Shown in pieces: positions 54,805-63,230 of a stretch of DNA of 64,000 bases (positions are counted from its first letter, which is position 1; each line of letters starts with the position of its first letter). Location of the stretch: contig NZ_JALLPL010000001.1 in the NCBI RefSeq assembly GCF_023276355.1, positions 1,302,001 through 1,366,000 on the forward strand. Direction: 5' to 3'. The notes under the pieces were generated by a model. That model did not search any database, was not told the origin of the DNA, and saw only the letters and a program-made list of their open reading frames with translations. A program made the position numbers and the translations under genes. The stretch is from Haloplanus sp. XH21 (lineage in GTDB: Archaea; Halobacteriota; Halobacteria; Halobacteriales; Haloferacaceae).

Positions 54805-54913
54805 GGGTGGGATTGAAAGGGGCCGTCGTCTCGGCTCCCGGGACTCGCTGCGCTCCTCACTTCGTTGCGGTGCTTGCGTCGTCCAGGTTCGCCGAGACGA
54901 CGGGGGCTTTCGA
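54805..54913 (+). repeat. 109-base structured element, unit 2
   Basis: GGGTGGGATTGAAAGGGGC (54805-54823), then a perfect 12-bp stem (CGTCGTCTCGGC 54824-54835 with GCCGAGACGACG 54891-54902), then GGGGCTTTCGA (54903-54913). The long apical region is GC-rich with GCGCTCCTCACTTCG-type sequence. The conserved flanks can themselves pair (GAAAG with CTTTC). Unit 1 is its inverted partner. It lies upstream of the GCS2-like gene, whose start is 86 bases further. Confidence 0.75.
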
Positions 54914-54998
54914 GGTGGTCCCAACCTCATCTGCTTATCTGAATACTACCCGTGTCGGAGTCACCGGATTGAAGACGATGTGTTGTCCAGGGAGGGGT

Positions 54999-56543
54999 AT
55001 GGACGGAGACCTGGCGGCGCGCGTCCGGGACGTACTCGACGTGGATGTCGAGGAGTTTCGCGCGCAAGCACAGGCCGATGCCGAGGTCGTCAAGACCGAA
55101 CTCAGAGACGGCACCTTCGACAACCACCGCTCGATCGTCGGTCTGGAGTACGAGTTCTACGCCGTCGCCGACGGCCGCTGGCGACAGGAGAGCGACACCG
55201 ACGAGGCGGGTGCGGAGCTGGTGCGGGTGCCGCGCCGACTGCTCGAACTCATCCGTTTCGAGAAGGAACTCGGCCTCCACAACGCCGAGTTGACGACGAG
55301 TCCGCAACCGCTGAACGCCGAAGGGCTTCGGGCGCAGGCGGCGGGCGTCCGTTCGCATCTCGAATCCGCCCTCCAGACGACCCGCATCGAGGGGATGCGT
55401 CTCGTCAGCGACGGCATGTGGACCATCCCGCCCTCCGGCGAGACGGCGCGACGCTATCTGACCGACAGTATCACCGATCAGGGCGTGCGCGTGGCGACGA
55501 ACATGACCGACGCGGTGCGGTATCACGCGATGGCCAACGGGGAGAACGCGCCGACGCCGTTCGTCCTCGACGCGCCACACGTGAGCCTCGAGGCCGACAC
55601 CGTGATGCCCGAGAGCCTCATCACCTCGATCCAGCCCCACTACCAGGTCCCCCACGCCTCCGACCTGCCCATCTACCACAACTACGCGCTGCGCGTCGCC
55701 GGCCCGCTACTCGCGCTCGGCGTCAACTCCCCGTTTTTCCCGCCCGACCTCTACGACGAGGACGTCGATCCGACCGCCGTCGTCGACGACGCCCGCGCCG
55801 AGAACCGCATCTTCGTCTTCGAGTCCGTCCTCAACGACGACGACGCGGAGAAAGTGCGCTTCCCGCGCGACCTCGAGACGGTCGAAGAAGCGGTCGACCG
55901 GGTCGCGCGGGATCCGACGGTCGTCCCCATGCCGGTCAGCGAGGGCGACCGCTTCGACGACAAGTTCGCGACGCTCCGGCGCAAACACGGCACGTTCTGG
56001 CGGTGGGTCCGGCCGGTCTTTGACGGCGCCGATCGCTCGTCGGCCAACGCCCGTATCGAGTTCCGGCCGATCGCCGCTCAGCCGACCGTCCGCGACTCGA
56101 TGGCGTTCATGGCGACCTTCGCCGGCCTGATGGAGAGCCTCCCGCAACACGAACACCCCGTCATCGGCCTGGACTGGGATATCGCCGAGGAGAACTTCTA
56201 CGCCGCCGCTCGCCACGGCGCCGAAAGCGAGCAGCGCTGGATCACCAACGCGGGTCACGAGACCACGGATCCGGAGCGGATCTACGACGACCTGCTCTCA
56301 CACGCGGTCGAAGGACTCCGCGGCGCCGGCTGTTCGACCGAGCAGGCGGAAGCGTACGTCGCACCACTGCGGGCACGCGCCGAATCGGGCGTCACGCCGG
56401 CGGCGTGGAAACGCGACCGGGTCCGAACCCGGATCGACGCGGGCGAGCCGCTGGGGCGGGCAATCCCCGCAATGCAACGAGAATACGTCGCCAACCAGAC
56501 GGAGACGCTGCTCGACGGGGCGTTCGTCGACTGGGAATCGTAG
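54999..56543 (+). CDS. Glutamate-cysteine ligase (GCS2)-like protein
   Basis: A 514-residue protein of the GCS2-like carboxylate-amine ligase superfamily. The metal/ATP-binding start SIVGLEYEFYAVADGRW is seen near residue 47, followed by LHNAELTTSPQPLN, GPLLALGVNSPFFPP and RIEFRPIAAQPTVRDSMAFM. These are the blocks seen in haloarchaeal gamma-glutamylcysteine synthetase, but this protein is longer (514 versus about 360 residues) and diverged. It could act in thiol synthesis or another amide/peptide ligation. The ATG at 54999 is used because the 64 residues upstream translate the structured repeat. Alone, with no thiol genes nearby. Confidence 0.72.
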   Translation: MDGDLAARVRDVLDVDVEEFRAQAQADAEVVKTELRDGTFDNHRSIVGLEYEFYAVADGRWRQESDTDEAGAELVRVPRRLLELIRFEKELGLHNAELTTSPQPLNAEGLRAQAAGVRSHLESALQTTRIEGMRLVSDGMWTIPPSGETARRYLTDSITDQGVRVATNMTDAVRYHAMANGENAPTPFVLDAPHVSLEADTVMPESLITSIQPHYQVPHASDLPIYHNYALRVAGPLLALGVNSPFFPPDLYDEDVDPTAVVDDARAENRIFVFESVLNDDDAEKVRFPRDLETVEEAVDRVARDPTVVPMPVSEGDRFDDKFATLRRKHGTFWRWVRPVFDGADRSSANARIEFRPIAAQPTVRDSMAFMATFAGLMESLPQHEHPVIGLDWDIAEENFYAAARHGAESEQRWITNAGHETTDPERIYDDLLSHAVEGLRGAGCSTEQAEAYVAPLRARAESGVTPAAWKRDRVRTRIDAGEPLGRAIPAMQREYVANQTETLLDGAFVDWES

Positions 56544-56562
56544 AGAAGAGAGAGAGACCGGC

Positions 56563-57294
56563 TTACAGCAGCGATTCGAAGTCCTTGTGCTTCGTAATCT
56601 CGACGCCCTCGTCGGTGACGACGGCGACGTTGATCCCGTTGCCGGAGGCCAGGTCGCGCTCGACGGCGCTCTGGATGGCGTGGGCGGCGACGGACTTCGC
56701 CTCGTCGATCGAGAGGTCCACGTCGTACTCCTGTTCGAGGACACCGAGCGCGTACTGGCTCCCGGAGCCGGAGACGGCGTAGTCCTCTTCCATCATCCCG
56801 CCGAGGGGGTCGAGGCTGTAGACGTGCGCTCCGTCTTCGTCGACGCCGCCGAGCAGCGGCGAGACGATGAAGAAGGCGCCCGAGCGGAGGAAGTTGCTCG
56901 TGAGCGTCGACAGCGCTTCCATGCTCATGTCCTTCCCGCGCCGGGTCTCGTAGAGGCTGGTCTCCGAGCGGAGCGACCGGATGAGCGACTGGGCGGCCGA
57001 CACCGAGCCGGCGATGGTGAGCGCGGCGTTCGGGTGGATCTGTTCGACCTTCTGGACGTCCTTGCTGGAGACCATGTGACCGGCGCTCGCGCGCATGTCG
57101 GTCGCCATCACGACGCCGTTCTCGGTCGAGAGACCGACCGTCGTGGTGCCGGTTTTCATCTCCTCGTCCCCGGCGGCGGCGGAGCGGCGCTGCTCGGTGT
57201 CGGTGAATTCGCCGATCTCCGGCCCGAACACCGGCTGATCGCCGTCAAGCCGTTCCTGCGTTCGTGAAAAGTCCTCGTTCGTAGGGGTACGCAT
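56563..57294 (-). CDS. psmB: Proteasome subunit beta
   Basis: A 243-residue beta subunit of the 20S proteasome. A 49-residue propeptide (MRTPTNEDFSRTQERLDGDQ...) ends at KTG, and self-cleavage would expose Thr50 of TTTVGLSTENGVVMATDMRA, the catalytic threonine; the Lys is in DMRASAG-type context. SGSGSQYALGVLEQEY is the typical GSGS segment. The ATG at 57294 is used (a GTG precedes it). A TTTATC box lies 25-31 bases upstream. The alpha subunit is encoded elsewhere. Confidence 0.97.
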   Translation of the reverse strand: MRTPTNEDFSRTQERLDGDQPVFGPEIGEFTDTEQRRSAAAGDEEMKTGTTTVGLSTENGVVMATDMRASAGHMVSSKDVQKVEQIHPNAALTIAGSVSAAQSLIRSLRSETSLYETRRGKDMSMEALSTLTSNFLRSGAFFIVSPLLGGVDEDGAHVYSLDPLGGMMEEDYAVSGSGSQYALGVLEQEYDVDLSIDEAKSVAAHAIQSAVERDLASGNGINVAVVTDEGVEITKHKDFESLL

Positions 57295-57318
57295 CACCTG
57301 CCCTTACAGAGGGTCGCT

Positions 57319-57325
57319 GATAAAT
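57319..57325 (-). promoter_or_regulatory. TATA box of psmB
   Basis: On the minus strand ATTTATC lies 25-31 bases before ATG 57294, typical for a leaderless haloarchaeal promoter. Confidence 0.5.
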
Positions 57326-57350
57326 GCAACCCTTCCCCTGCGTCAGCCCA

Positions 57351-57524
57351 TCACTTCGCCTTCGCGTTCTCGTAGGCCCGAGTCGTCGCCTCGACGAGGT
57401 CGCCAAGCGGGATGCGGACGCCGAGATGGCGGGCCATCAGGACCAACGGCATCAGGACGATGCCGAGGACCAGGGTCGTCTGATACAGGGTGAACACGCC
57501 AGCGCGATACAGTGACCCGAACAT
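57351..57524 (-). CDS. Small single-helix membrane protein, unknown
   Basis: A 57-residue protein starting MFGSLYRAGVFTLYQTTLVL. One membrane helix spans about residues 12-35 (LYQTTLVLGIVLMPLVLMAR), followed by a short amphipathic end (VRIPLGDLVEATTRAYENAK). A strong TATA box (57551-57561) at leaderless distance supports the ATG at 57524 rather than an earlier ATG at 57608. It is read in the same direction as psmB and lies 56 bases before it. Function unknown. Confidence 0.65.
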   Translation of the reverse strand: MFGSLYRAGVFTLYQTTLVLGIVLMPLVLMARHLGVRIPLGDLVEATTRAYENAKAK

Positions 57525-57550
57525 CTGCGTAGCCGAGCACGGGTGGTCGG

Positions 57551-57561
57551 TGTATATAAGC
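57551..57561 (-). promoter_or_regulatory. TATA box of the small membrane protein
   Basis: GCTTATATACA on the minus strand, 27-37 bases before ATG 57524. It decides that start. Confidence 0.55.
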
Positions 57562-57775
57562 TTTCCTGCTTCCGGGTGCGAATCATCCCGACGCCATCCA
57601 TCGATCACCCCAACACCTCACCTGCGACCTCCGCACACCCGCCGTCCGGCGACCCACGCCGATACTGGACGTGGCTTCCCGGCGTCCTACGCATACGTTA
57701 TGGCTATCGTCGAGGGGACGTACGCACATCGGTCGAACCGCCAGGATCATACGTCGTCTCATCATAGCCTCCCCC

Positions 57776-58216
57776 ATGTCGAACTGGACCGATAGGATCG
57801 TCAGCGACCGGATGGCCGTCGACCGGGAGTTCAGCGATCGGGTCCGTGCCTCCGAGTTCACGAACCAGGAGTGGGGTCTGATCATGACTGCCGTCGAGTT
57901 CGAAATCGAACACGCCGACGACCCGGAGCAGGCCCGTATCGTCCCCGACACCGAGAACCTTCCGCAGATGATTCCGGAGCTGGAGAAGGTGGGCGGGCAG
58001 ATGGGTCCCGGTGGTCCGACACAAGGTGGGAACAGCGGCGGGAGTGGCGGCGGCGTCTTCGACACCATCCGGAGCGCGCTCGGGATGGGCGGCTCGGACG
58101 ACGAGGACAAACTCGACGCGGCCGAGCGGCTCGTCGACGAGTACGCCGACGCGTTACAACAGCGTCTGGAAGAGACCGGCAAATGGGACGACGTTCGCGA
58201 CGCGTACGAGGACTAG
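57776..58216 (+). CDS. DUF5799 family protein
   Basis: A 146-residue haloarchaeal protein of the DUF5799 group. It begins MSNWTDRIVSDRMAVDREFS; the conserved part is RVRASEFTNQEWGLIMTAVE FEIEHADDPEQARIVPDT. A Gly/Ser-rich linker (GPGGPTQGGNSGGSGGG) separates it from a helical C-terminus (DAAERLVDEYADALQQRLEE). Soluble, acidic; role unknown. The ATG at 57776 is used because upstream in-frame sequence is Arg-rich and unlike the gene. It overlaps the convergent small gene by four bases. Confidence 0.8.
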   Translation: MSNWTDRIVSDRMAVDREFSDRVRASEFTNQEWGLIMTAVEFEIEHADDPEQARIVPDTENLPQMIPELEKVGGQMGPGGPTQGGNSGGSGGGVFDTIRSALGMGGSDDEDKLDAAERLVDEYADALQQRLEETGKWDDVRDAYED

Positions 58217-58362
58217 ATTTCGTCGCCGCTGTGGAACAGCGTGAGCTCTTCGGCCTCGTAGATATTGATCAGTTCCGTGATGATCTCGTCGTACTCTTCG
58301 TCGTCCTGTCGCAGGCCATCGAGGCGTTCGAGCGTCCCCTCGTCGAGATGCACTTGCGGCAT
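58213..58362 (-). CDS. Small DUF7557-like protein
   Basis: A 49-residue acidic protein, MPQVHLDEGTLERLDGLRQD then a helical EEYDEIITELINIYEAEELT. The opening strand followed by two helices resembles a ribbon-helix-helix (RHH) or antitoxin-like fold, as in the haloarchaeal DUF7557 group. A TTAAGG box lies about 25-30 bases before ATG 58362. It overlaps the end of the DUF5799 gene. It has no toxin-like neighbour, so an antitoxin role is not supported. Confidence 0.65.
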   Translation of the reverse strand: MPQVHLDEGTLERLDGLRQDDEEYDEIITELINIYEAEELTLFHSGDEI

Positions 58363-58509
58363 ATTCGAAGAAGGGCGCCGCACCCCCTTAACACTCATGC
58401 AGAGGGTTGTAAGGCGACCGCCGAGAACTCGGTATCGTCGCGTCTGGAATGTTTGCACACCGTCCAGCGATCGGGCGTACACTGTCTGACAAAAGCCACT
58501 CAACCCGCA

Positions 58510-59496
58510 TCAGGGGAGCCGGTCGACGACCGCGGTGGCGACGGCCTCGGTGGAGGCCGACCCGCCGAGATCGGGCGTCCGCGGCCCGTCGGCCAGCACC
58601 GATTCGACGGCCGTTCGCACGTCCGCCGCCGCGTCGTCGTAGTCGAGGAACTCCAGCAGCATCGCCGTCGAGAGGATGGTCGCCGCCGGGTTGGCGATAC
58701 CCTCGCCCGCGATGTCGGGCGCGCAGCCGTGGACGGGTTCGAAGATGCCCCGCTCGGCGCCGACGTTCGCGCTCGGCAGGAGGCCGAGCCCGCCGACCAG
58801 GCCCGCCGCCAGGTCTGACAGCACGTCGCCGGCCAGGTTGGGGCAGACGATGACGTCGTACTGCGCGGGATCCATCGCGAGATGGGTCGCCATCGCGTCC
58901 ATGTACGCGGTGTCGATGTCGACGCCGCGGTCGGCCGCCACCTCGCTGATGGTGTCGACGAACAAACCGTCGGTCACGCGCATCACGTTGTTCTTGTGGG
59001 CGATGGTGAACTCGTTCGTCCCGTCCGCCGCGACGTAGTCGCAGGCGAACTCGCCCAGGCGACGGGACGCCGTCTGGGTGACCAGTCGCGTCAGCGTCGA
59101 CACGTCCTCGGAGAGGCGGTTCTCGATGCCCGCGTACACGCCCTCCGTGTTCTCGCGCAGGATGACCAGATCGGTCTCCGGTTGGACGGCGTCGACGCCC
59201 GGATACGTCCGGGCGGGGCGGATGTTGACGAACGAGCCGACCGCCTCGCGGAGCGGCAGGATGACATCGGCTGATGTCTCGCCGGTCGCGCCGAACAGCG
59301 TCGCGTCGGCCGACGTGACCGCCTCTAGGGTCTCCGCCGGGAGGGGGTCCCCCGTCCGTTCCGCGACGGCGTCGCCCGCCTCGACGTGGTCGTACTCGAA
59401 GTCGGCGACTTCGTCGAGGACGCGCAGGGCTGCGGGGACGACTTCGTGGCCGATGCCGTCGCCCGGGATCACTGCGATGCGTTCGTCGCCGCTCAT
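58510..59496 (-). CDS. leuB: 3-isopropylmalate dehydrogenase
   Basis: A 328-residue isocitrate/isopropylmalate dehydrogenase family enzyme, oxidising 3-isopropylmalate with NAD in leucine synthesis. Landmarks: [20 protein letters not shown] at the start, [37 protein letters not shown]-like segment (here [19 protein letters not shown]) and the metal site [20 protein letters not shown] / [20 protein letters not shown]. It is the last gene of the ilv-leu operon; its ATG overlaps the leuD stop. Specificity for isopropylmalate is taken from the operon. Confidence 0.95.
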   Translation of the reverse strand: MSGDERIAVIPGDGIGHEVVPAALRVLDEVADFEYDHVEAGDAVAERTGDPLPAETLEAVTSADATLFGATGETSADVILPLREAVGSFVNIRPARTYPGVDAVQPETDLVILRENTEGVYAGIENRLSEDVSTLTRLVTQTASRRLGEFACDYVAADGTNEFTIAHKNNVMRVTDGLFVDTISEVAADRGVDIDTAYMDAMATHLAMDPAQYDVIVCPNLAGDVLSDLAAGLVGGLGLLPSANVGAERGIFEPVHGCAPDIAGEGIANPAATILSTAMLLEFLDYDDAAADVRTAVESVLADGPRTPDLGGSASTEAVATAVVDRLP

Positions 59497-60113
59497 CGTG
59501 ACTCGACGTACGGGAGGTCCGCCGCCGTCTCGTCGATGGCGTCCATGTTCGAGCGGAGCAGCGCGACGGTGTCCCAGATGCCCTGCACGAGCGCGCCGTG
59601 CATCGCCTCGTCGATATCGATGTCGACGGTCCGCTGATCGTACGTGACCGTCTTATCGACCACGTCGAGTTCGATGCCCGCGTCGGGGTGTTCTTCGATG
59701 AACGACTGCAGGTCTTCGACCGTCTCGGCGTCCGTCGTGGCCGCCGGGATGCCGAGCGACTTGCAGTTGTCCGCGAAGATTTCGGCGAAGGACTCGCCGA
59801 TGATGGCCTCGACGCCCCACCGAGCGAGCGCGCGCGGTGCGTGCTCACGCGAGGAGCCACAGCCGAAGTTCTCGTTGACGACGAGGATGTTCGCCCCCTT
59901 GTACTCGTTGAACGGGTGGTCGTTGAGTTCGCCGTCTTCGTCGCGTCGCGCGTCGTAGAAGGCGTACTTGTCCATCCCTTCCCAGGTCGTCGTCTTGAGG
60001 AACCGGGCGGGGATGATCTGGTCGGTGTCGATGTCGTCGCCGCGGAGGGGGACGCCCGTGCCGGCCACGCGGCGCACCTTCATCTCCTCGACGCCGACGC
60101 TGTCGTCGCTCAT
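59493..60113 (-). CDS. leuD: 3-isopropylmalate dehydratase small subunit
   Basis: A 206-residue swivel-domain subunit of isopropylmalate isomerase. The signature is [20 protein letters not shown] at the N-terminus and [20 protein letters not shown], which binds the substrate. It overlaps leuC (start 60113, leuC stop 60110) and leuB by four bases each. With LeuC it isomerises 2- to 3-isopropylmalate. Confidence 0.96.
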   Translation of the reverse strand: MSDDSVGVEEMKVRRVAGTGVPLRGDDIDTDQIIPARFLKTTTWEGMDKYAFYDARRDEDGELNDHPFNEYKGANILVVNENFGCGSSREHAPRALARWGVEAIIGESFAEIFADNCKSLGIPAATTDAETVEDLQSFIEEHPDAGIELDVVDKTVTYDQRTVDIDIDEAMHGALVQGIWDTVALLRSNMDAIDETAADLPYVESR

Positions 60114-61528
60114 ACGTCTCCCTCCAGGTCGCGCACGTCACACACTTCGCCTTCGACGGCCGCCGCGGCGACCATCGCCGGACTCATCAGCACGGTGCGG
60201 CCCTCCTTGCTCCCCTGTCGGCCCACGTAGTTGCGGTTCGACGAGGACGCACACCGCTCGTCGCCCTCCAGGGAGTCGTCGTTCATGGCCAGACACATCG
60301 AACAGCCCGCTTCGCGCCAGTCGAAGCCGGCCGCACGGAACACGTCGTCGATACCCTCGGCTTCCAGTTTCGACTTCACCGTCTGAGAGCCGGGGACCGC
60401 GAGCGCGCGCACGTCGTCAGCGACTTCGCGACCGTCCAGCACCGCGGCGGCCTCGCGGAAGTCGCTCACGCGGCCGTTCGTACAGGTGCCGAGGAAGGCA
60501 ACGTCGATGGGGTAGCCCGCCATCGTCTCGCCCGGTTCGACGCCCGTATGTTCCTGGGCGGTCCGAGCGGCGTCGCGTTCGTCCTCCGGCAGGTCCTCTG
60601 GCGCGGGAACGGGATCGGAGATGCCGACGGCCTGCCCGGGGTTCGTCCCCCAGGTGACCATCGGGTCCAGGTCGCTCGCGTCGAGATGGACCACGTCGTC
60701 GTAGTCGGCGTCGGGGTCGCTCCGGATGGACTCCCAGTACGCCTTGCGCTCCTCGAAGGCGTCGCCCTCGGGGGCGAACTCGCGGCCCTCCAGGAACTCG
60801 TAGGTGGTCTCGTCGGGGTTGATGTAGCCCGCGCGGGCGCCGCCCTCGATGGACATGTTGCACACCGCGAGCCGCTCCTCCATCGAGAGGTCGCGCACCG
60901 CTTCGCCGCCGTACTCGTAGACGTAGCCGACGCCGCCGTCGACGCCGAGTTCGGCGATGATCTTCAGGATGAGGTCCTTCGAGTGGACCCCCTCGCCGAG
61001 CGTGCCGTCGACCTCGACGCGCCGAACCGCTGCCTTGTCGGCGGCGACACACTGCGAGGCGAGCACGTCGCGCACCTGACTCGTGCCGATGCCGAAGGCG
61101 ATGGCGCCGAAGGCGCCGTGGGTGGCGGTGTGAGAGTCGCCACAGACCACGGTCATCCCGGGCTGGGTGAGGCCGAGCTCGGGCGCGACGACGTGGGTGA
61201 TGCCCTGCTTGTCCGAGTCGAGGCCGTAGAACTGGATGCCGGCCTCCTCGGTGTTTTGCTCTAGGGCCGTGAGCATCCCCTCTGCCGACTGGTCGGCCAG
61301 CGGGCGCTGGCGGCCCTCGGGACGGGTCGGGACGATGTGGTCCACCGTCGCGATGTTGCGCTCGGGGTACGGCACCTCGATGCCCCGCTCGCGCAGCTCC
61401 GAGAACGGCTGGGGGCTCGTCACCTCGTGGATGAGGTGCAGGCCGATGAACAGCTGGTCCTGCCCGTTGGGCAGGTCGGCCACCTTGTGTCGGTCCCACA
61501 CCTTGTCGTAGAGCGTGCCCTCACTCAT
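60110..61528 (-). CDS. leuC: 3-isopropylmalate dehydratase large subunit
   Basis: A 472-residue aconitase-family subunit with a [4Fe-4S] cluster. The cluster ligands are in VVCGDSHTATHGAFGAIAFG-type core with FLGTCTNGRVSDFREAAAVL (Cys) and DWREAGCSMCLAMNDD (Cys-x-x-Cys). YDKVWDRHKVADLPNGQDQL is the usual start. It follows a 25-codon frame that ends seven bases inside its start region (ATGAGTGA), so translation may be coupled. Confidence 0.96.
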   Translation of the reverse strand: MSEGTLYDKVWDRHKVADLPNGQDQLFIGLHLIHEVTSPQPFSELRERGIEVPYPERNIATVDHIVPTRPEGRQRPLADQSAEGMLTALEQNTEEAGIQFYGLDSDKQGITHVVAPELGLTQPGMTVVCGDSHTATHGAFGAIAFGIGTSQVRDVLASQCVAADKAAVRRVEVDGTLGEGVHSKDLILKIIAELGVDGGVGYVYEYGGEAVRDLSMEERLAVCNMSIEGGARAGYINPDETTYEFLEGREFAPEGDAFEERKAYWESIRSDPDADYDDVVHLDASDLDPMVTWGTNPGQAVGISDPVPAPEDLPEDERDAARTAQEHTGVEPGETMAGYPIDVAFLGTCTNGRVSDFREAAAVLDGREVADDVRALAVPGSQTVKSKLEAEGIDDVFRAAGFDWREAGCSMCLAMNDDSLEGDERCASSSNRNYVGRQGSKEGRTVLMSPAMVAAAAVEGEVCDVRDLEGDV

Positions 61529-61598
61529 CGTCGTTCGGCCCTCGTACTGCGGATGTCGCGGCGGCGCTGGCGGCGCCGGCGTAGCTCTCTACGTCCAT
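61521..61598 (-). CDS. 25-codon ORF between ilvC and leuC
   Basis: A short frame reading MDVESYAGAASAAATSAVRG PNDDE. Its ATG lies four bases after the ilvC stop and its TGA overlaps the leuC start (CGATGAGTGA), so it exactly fills the intergenic gap and would couple translation of ilvC and leuC. A small gene in this place is annotated in other haloarchaea. It carries no run of Leu/Ile/Val codons, so it is not a classical attenuator peptide. Whether it encodes a working peptide cannot be told from one genome. Confidence 0.4.
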   Translation of the reverse strand: MDVESYAGAASAAATSAVRGPNDDE

Positions 61599-61602
61599 CC
61601 GC

Positions 61603-62637
61603 TCAGTCATCCGCCGGTGCCTCTGCTTCCTGGGACTCCTCGGCCCAGGAGAACAGCGCTCGCAGGCGCTCGCCGACCTCCTCGATCTCGTGGTTCCGGT
61701 CGGCGCGGTGGAGCTGCGTGTAGGACGGTCGCCCGGCCTGGTTCTCCGCGATCCATTCGCGGGCGAACTCGCCGTTCTGGACCGCTTCCAGCGCCTCGTC
61801 CATGTTCTCGCGGACGCCCTCGTCGACGATCTCGGGGCCGACGGCCAGGCCGCCGTACTCGGCGGTGTCGGAGACCGAGTTCCACATCTCGGCCATCCCG
61901 CCCTCGTACATCAGGTCGACGATGAGCTTCATCTCGTTCAGACATTCGAAGTACGCCATCTCGGGGCTGTAGCCCGCGTCGACCAGCGTCTCGTAGCCCT
62001 TCTTGATGAGCGACGTGATGCCGCCACAGAGGACGGCCTGCTCGCCGAAGAGGTCCGTCTCGACCTCTTCCTGGAACGATGTCTCCACGACGCCCGCGCG
62101 GGTGCAGCCGATGGCCTGGGCGTACGCCAGCGCCTCTTCCTGTGCCTCGCCCGTGGTGTCCTGGTAGACGGCGAGCAGGGCCGGCGTGCCCGTGTTCTCG
62201 ACGTAGTTCCGGCGGAGGAGATGCCCCGGCGTCTTGGGGGCGATCATCGTCACGTCGATGTCCTCGGGCGGCTGGATCTGGTTGTAGTGGATGTTGAAGC
62301 CGTGGGCGAACTGGAGGGTGTCGCCGGCCTCAAGCCCGTCGCTGATGGCTTCGAACACCGCCGGCTGGACGGTGTCGGGGACGAGCATCGAGACGATGTC
62401 GGCCTCGGCGGCCGCGTCGTCCGGCGTCGCCACGCGCAGGCCGTCGTTTTCGGCCTGCGACCAGGAGTCGGAATCCTTCCGGAGACCGACGATCACGTCG
62501 ATCCCGCTGTCCGCGAGGTTCTGCGCGTGGGCGTGGCCCTGACTGCCGTAGCCGAGGACGGCTACGGTCTTGCCGGCGATTGCGTCACGATCCGCGTCGT
62601 CGTCGTAGTACACTGGGGTGGTGAATTCGTCTGTCAT
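61603..62637 (-). CDS. ilvC: Ketol-acid reductoisomerase
   Basis: A 344-residue class I enzyme of isoleucine and valine synthesis, which rearranges and reduces acetolactate with NADPH. The NADPH site is [20 protein letters not shown], the magnesium and catalytic residues are in [18 protein letters not shown] and [13 protein letters not shown] with [20 protein letters not shown] (Glu/Asp). The C-terminal acidic extension ([12 protein letters not shown]) is haloarchaeal. Two bases separate it from ilvN. Confidence 0.97.
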   Translation of the reverse strand: MTDEFTTPVYYDDDADRDAIAGKTVAVLGYGSQGHAHAQNLADSGIDVIVGLRKDSDSWSQAENDGLRVATPDDAAAEADIVSMLVPDTVQPAVFEAISDGLEAGDTLQFAHGFNIHYNQIQPPEDIDVTMIAPKTPGHLLRRNYVENTGTPALLAVYQDTTGEAQEEALAYAQAIGCTRAGVVETSFQEEVETDLFGEQAVLCGGITSLIKKGYETLVDAGYSPEMAYFECLNEMKLIVDLMYEGGMAEMWNSVSDTAEYGGLAVGPEIVDEGVRENMDEALEAVQNGEFAREWIAENQAGRPSYTQLHRADRNHEIEEVGERLRALFSWAEESQEAEAPADD

Positions 62638-62639
62638 GG

Positions 62640-63230
62640 TTATGTCGTCTTCTGGGTTCCGCGTTCGAGCGCTGCCGTCCCGGTCCGAACGATCTCGTGG
62701 ATGCCGAATCGGCCGAACGTCTCGACGGCGGCGTCGATCTTCTGCTCGCTGCCCGTAATCTCGACCGTCACCGACTCGCGCGAGACGTCGACGGTCTTGC
62801 CGTCGTACATCTCCGCGACGGCGCCGACCTGATCCGGTGCGGTGCCGTCCACCTTGATCAGCGCGAGTTCGCGCCGGATCGCGGTGGATTCGAGTTCGGT
62901 CACGGCGATGACCGGAACGAGCTTCTGGAGCTGTTTTTTCGCCTGTTCGATACCCGGCTCGGTTTCCTCGATCTCGAGGGTGATTCGTGCCCGGTCGGGA
63001 TCAGTGGTCGGCCCCACGGTGAGGCTTTCGATGTTGAACTGACGCCGCCGGAAGAGACCGGAGACGTTGGCCAACACGCCGGGTTCGTGTTTCACGAGCA
63101 CCGAGAGGACGGCTCGCTTGCGCTCCGGCTCCGCCTCGACTTCGGGGTCGATACGAATGCCCTGGGCGTTGCGTCGCCCCTCGGGCGTCTTGCGTTCCTC
63201 TGGTTCTGGGCCTTCCAGTCCACCGCTCAT
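62640..63230 (-). CDS. ilvN: Acetolactate synthase small (regulatory) subunit
   Basis: A 196-residue regulatory subunit of acetolactate synthase. After a charged haloarchaeal N-terminal extension ([20 protein letters not shown]) comes the ACT domain ([20 protein letters not shown] and [20 protein letters not shown]), which binds valine for feedback control, and the C-terminal domain ([10 protein letters not shown] region). The ATG at 63230 overlaps the ilvB stop (63227). Confidence 0.95.
   Translation of the reverse strand: MSGGLEGPEPEERKTPEGRRNAQGIRIDPEVEAEPERKRAVLSVLVKHEPGVLANVSGLFRRRQFNIESLTVGPTTDPDRARITLEIEETEPGIEQAKKQLQKLVPVIAVTELESTAIRRELALIKVDGTAPDQVGAVAEMYDGKTVDVSRESVTVEITGSEQKIDAAVETFGRFGIHEIVRTGTAALERGTQKTT

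Noticed and set aside
54668-54913. CRISPR-like sequence (GGGATTGAAAG resembles the end of haloarchaeal CRISPR repeats)
   Set aside because: Only two copies, inverted to each other, without equal-length spacers or cas genes. Their stems and flanks fit a structured repeat better.
58213-58362. Antitoxin of a toxin-antitoxin pair
   Set aside because: The small RHH-like protein has no toxin-like neighbour; the overlapping gene is a DUF5799 protein on the opposite strand.
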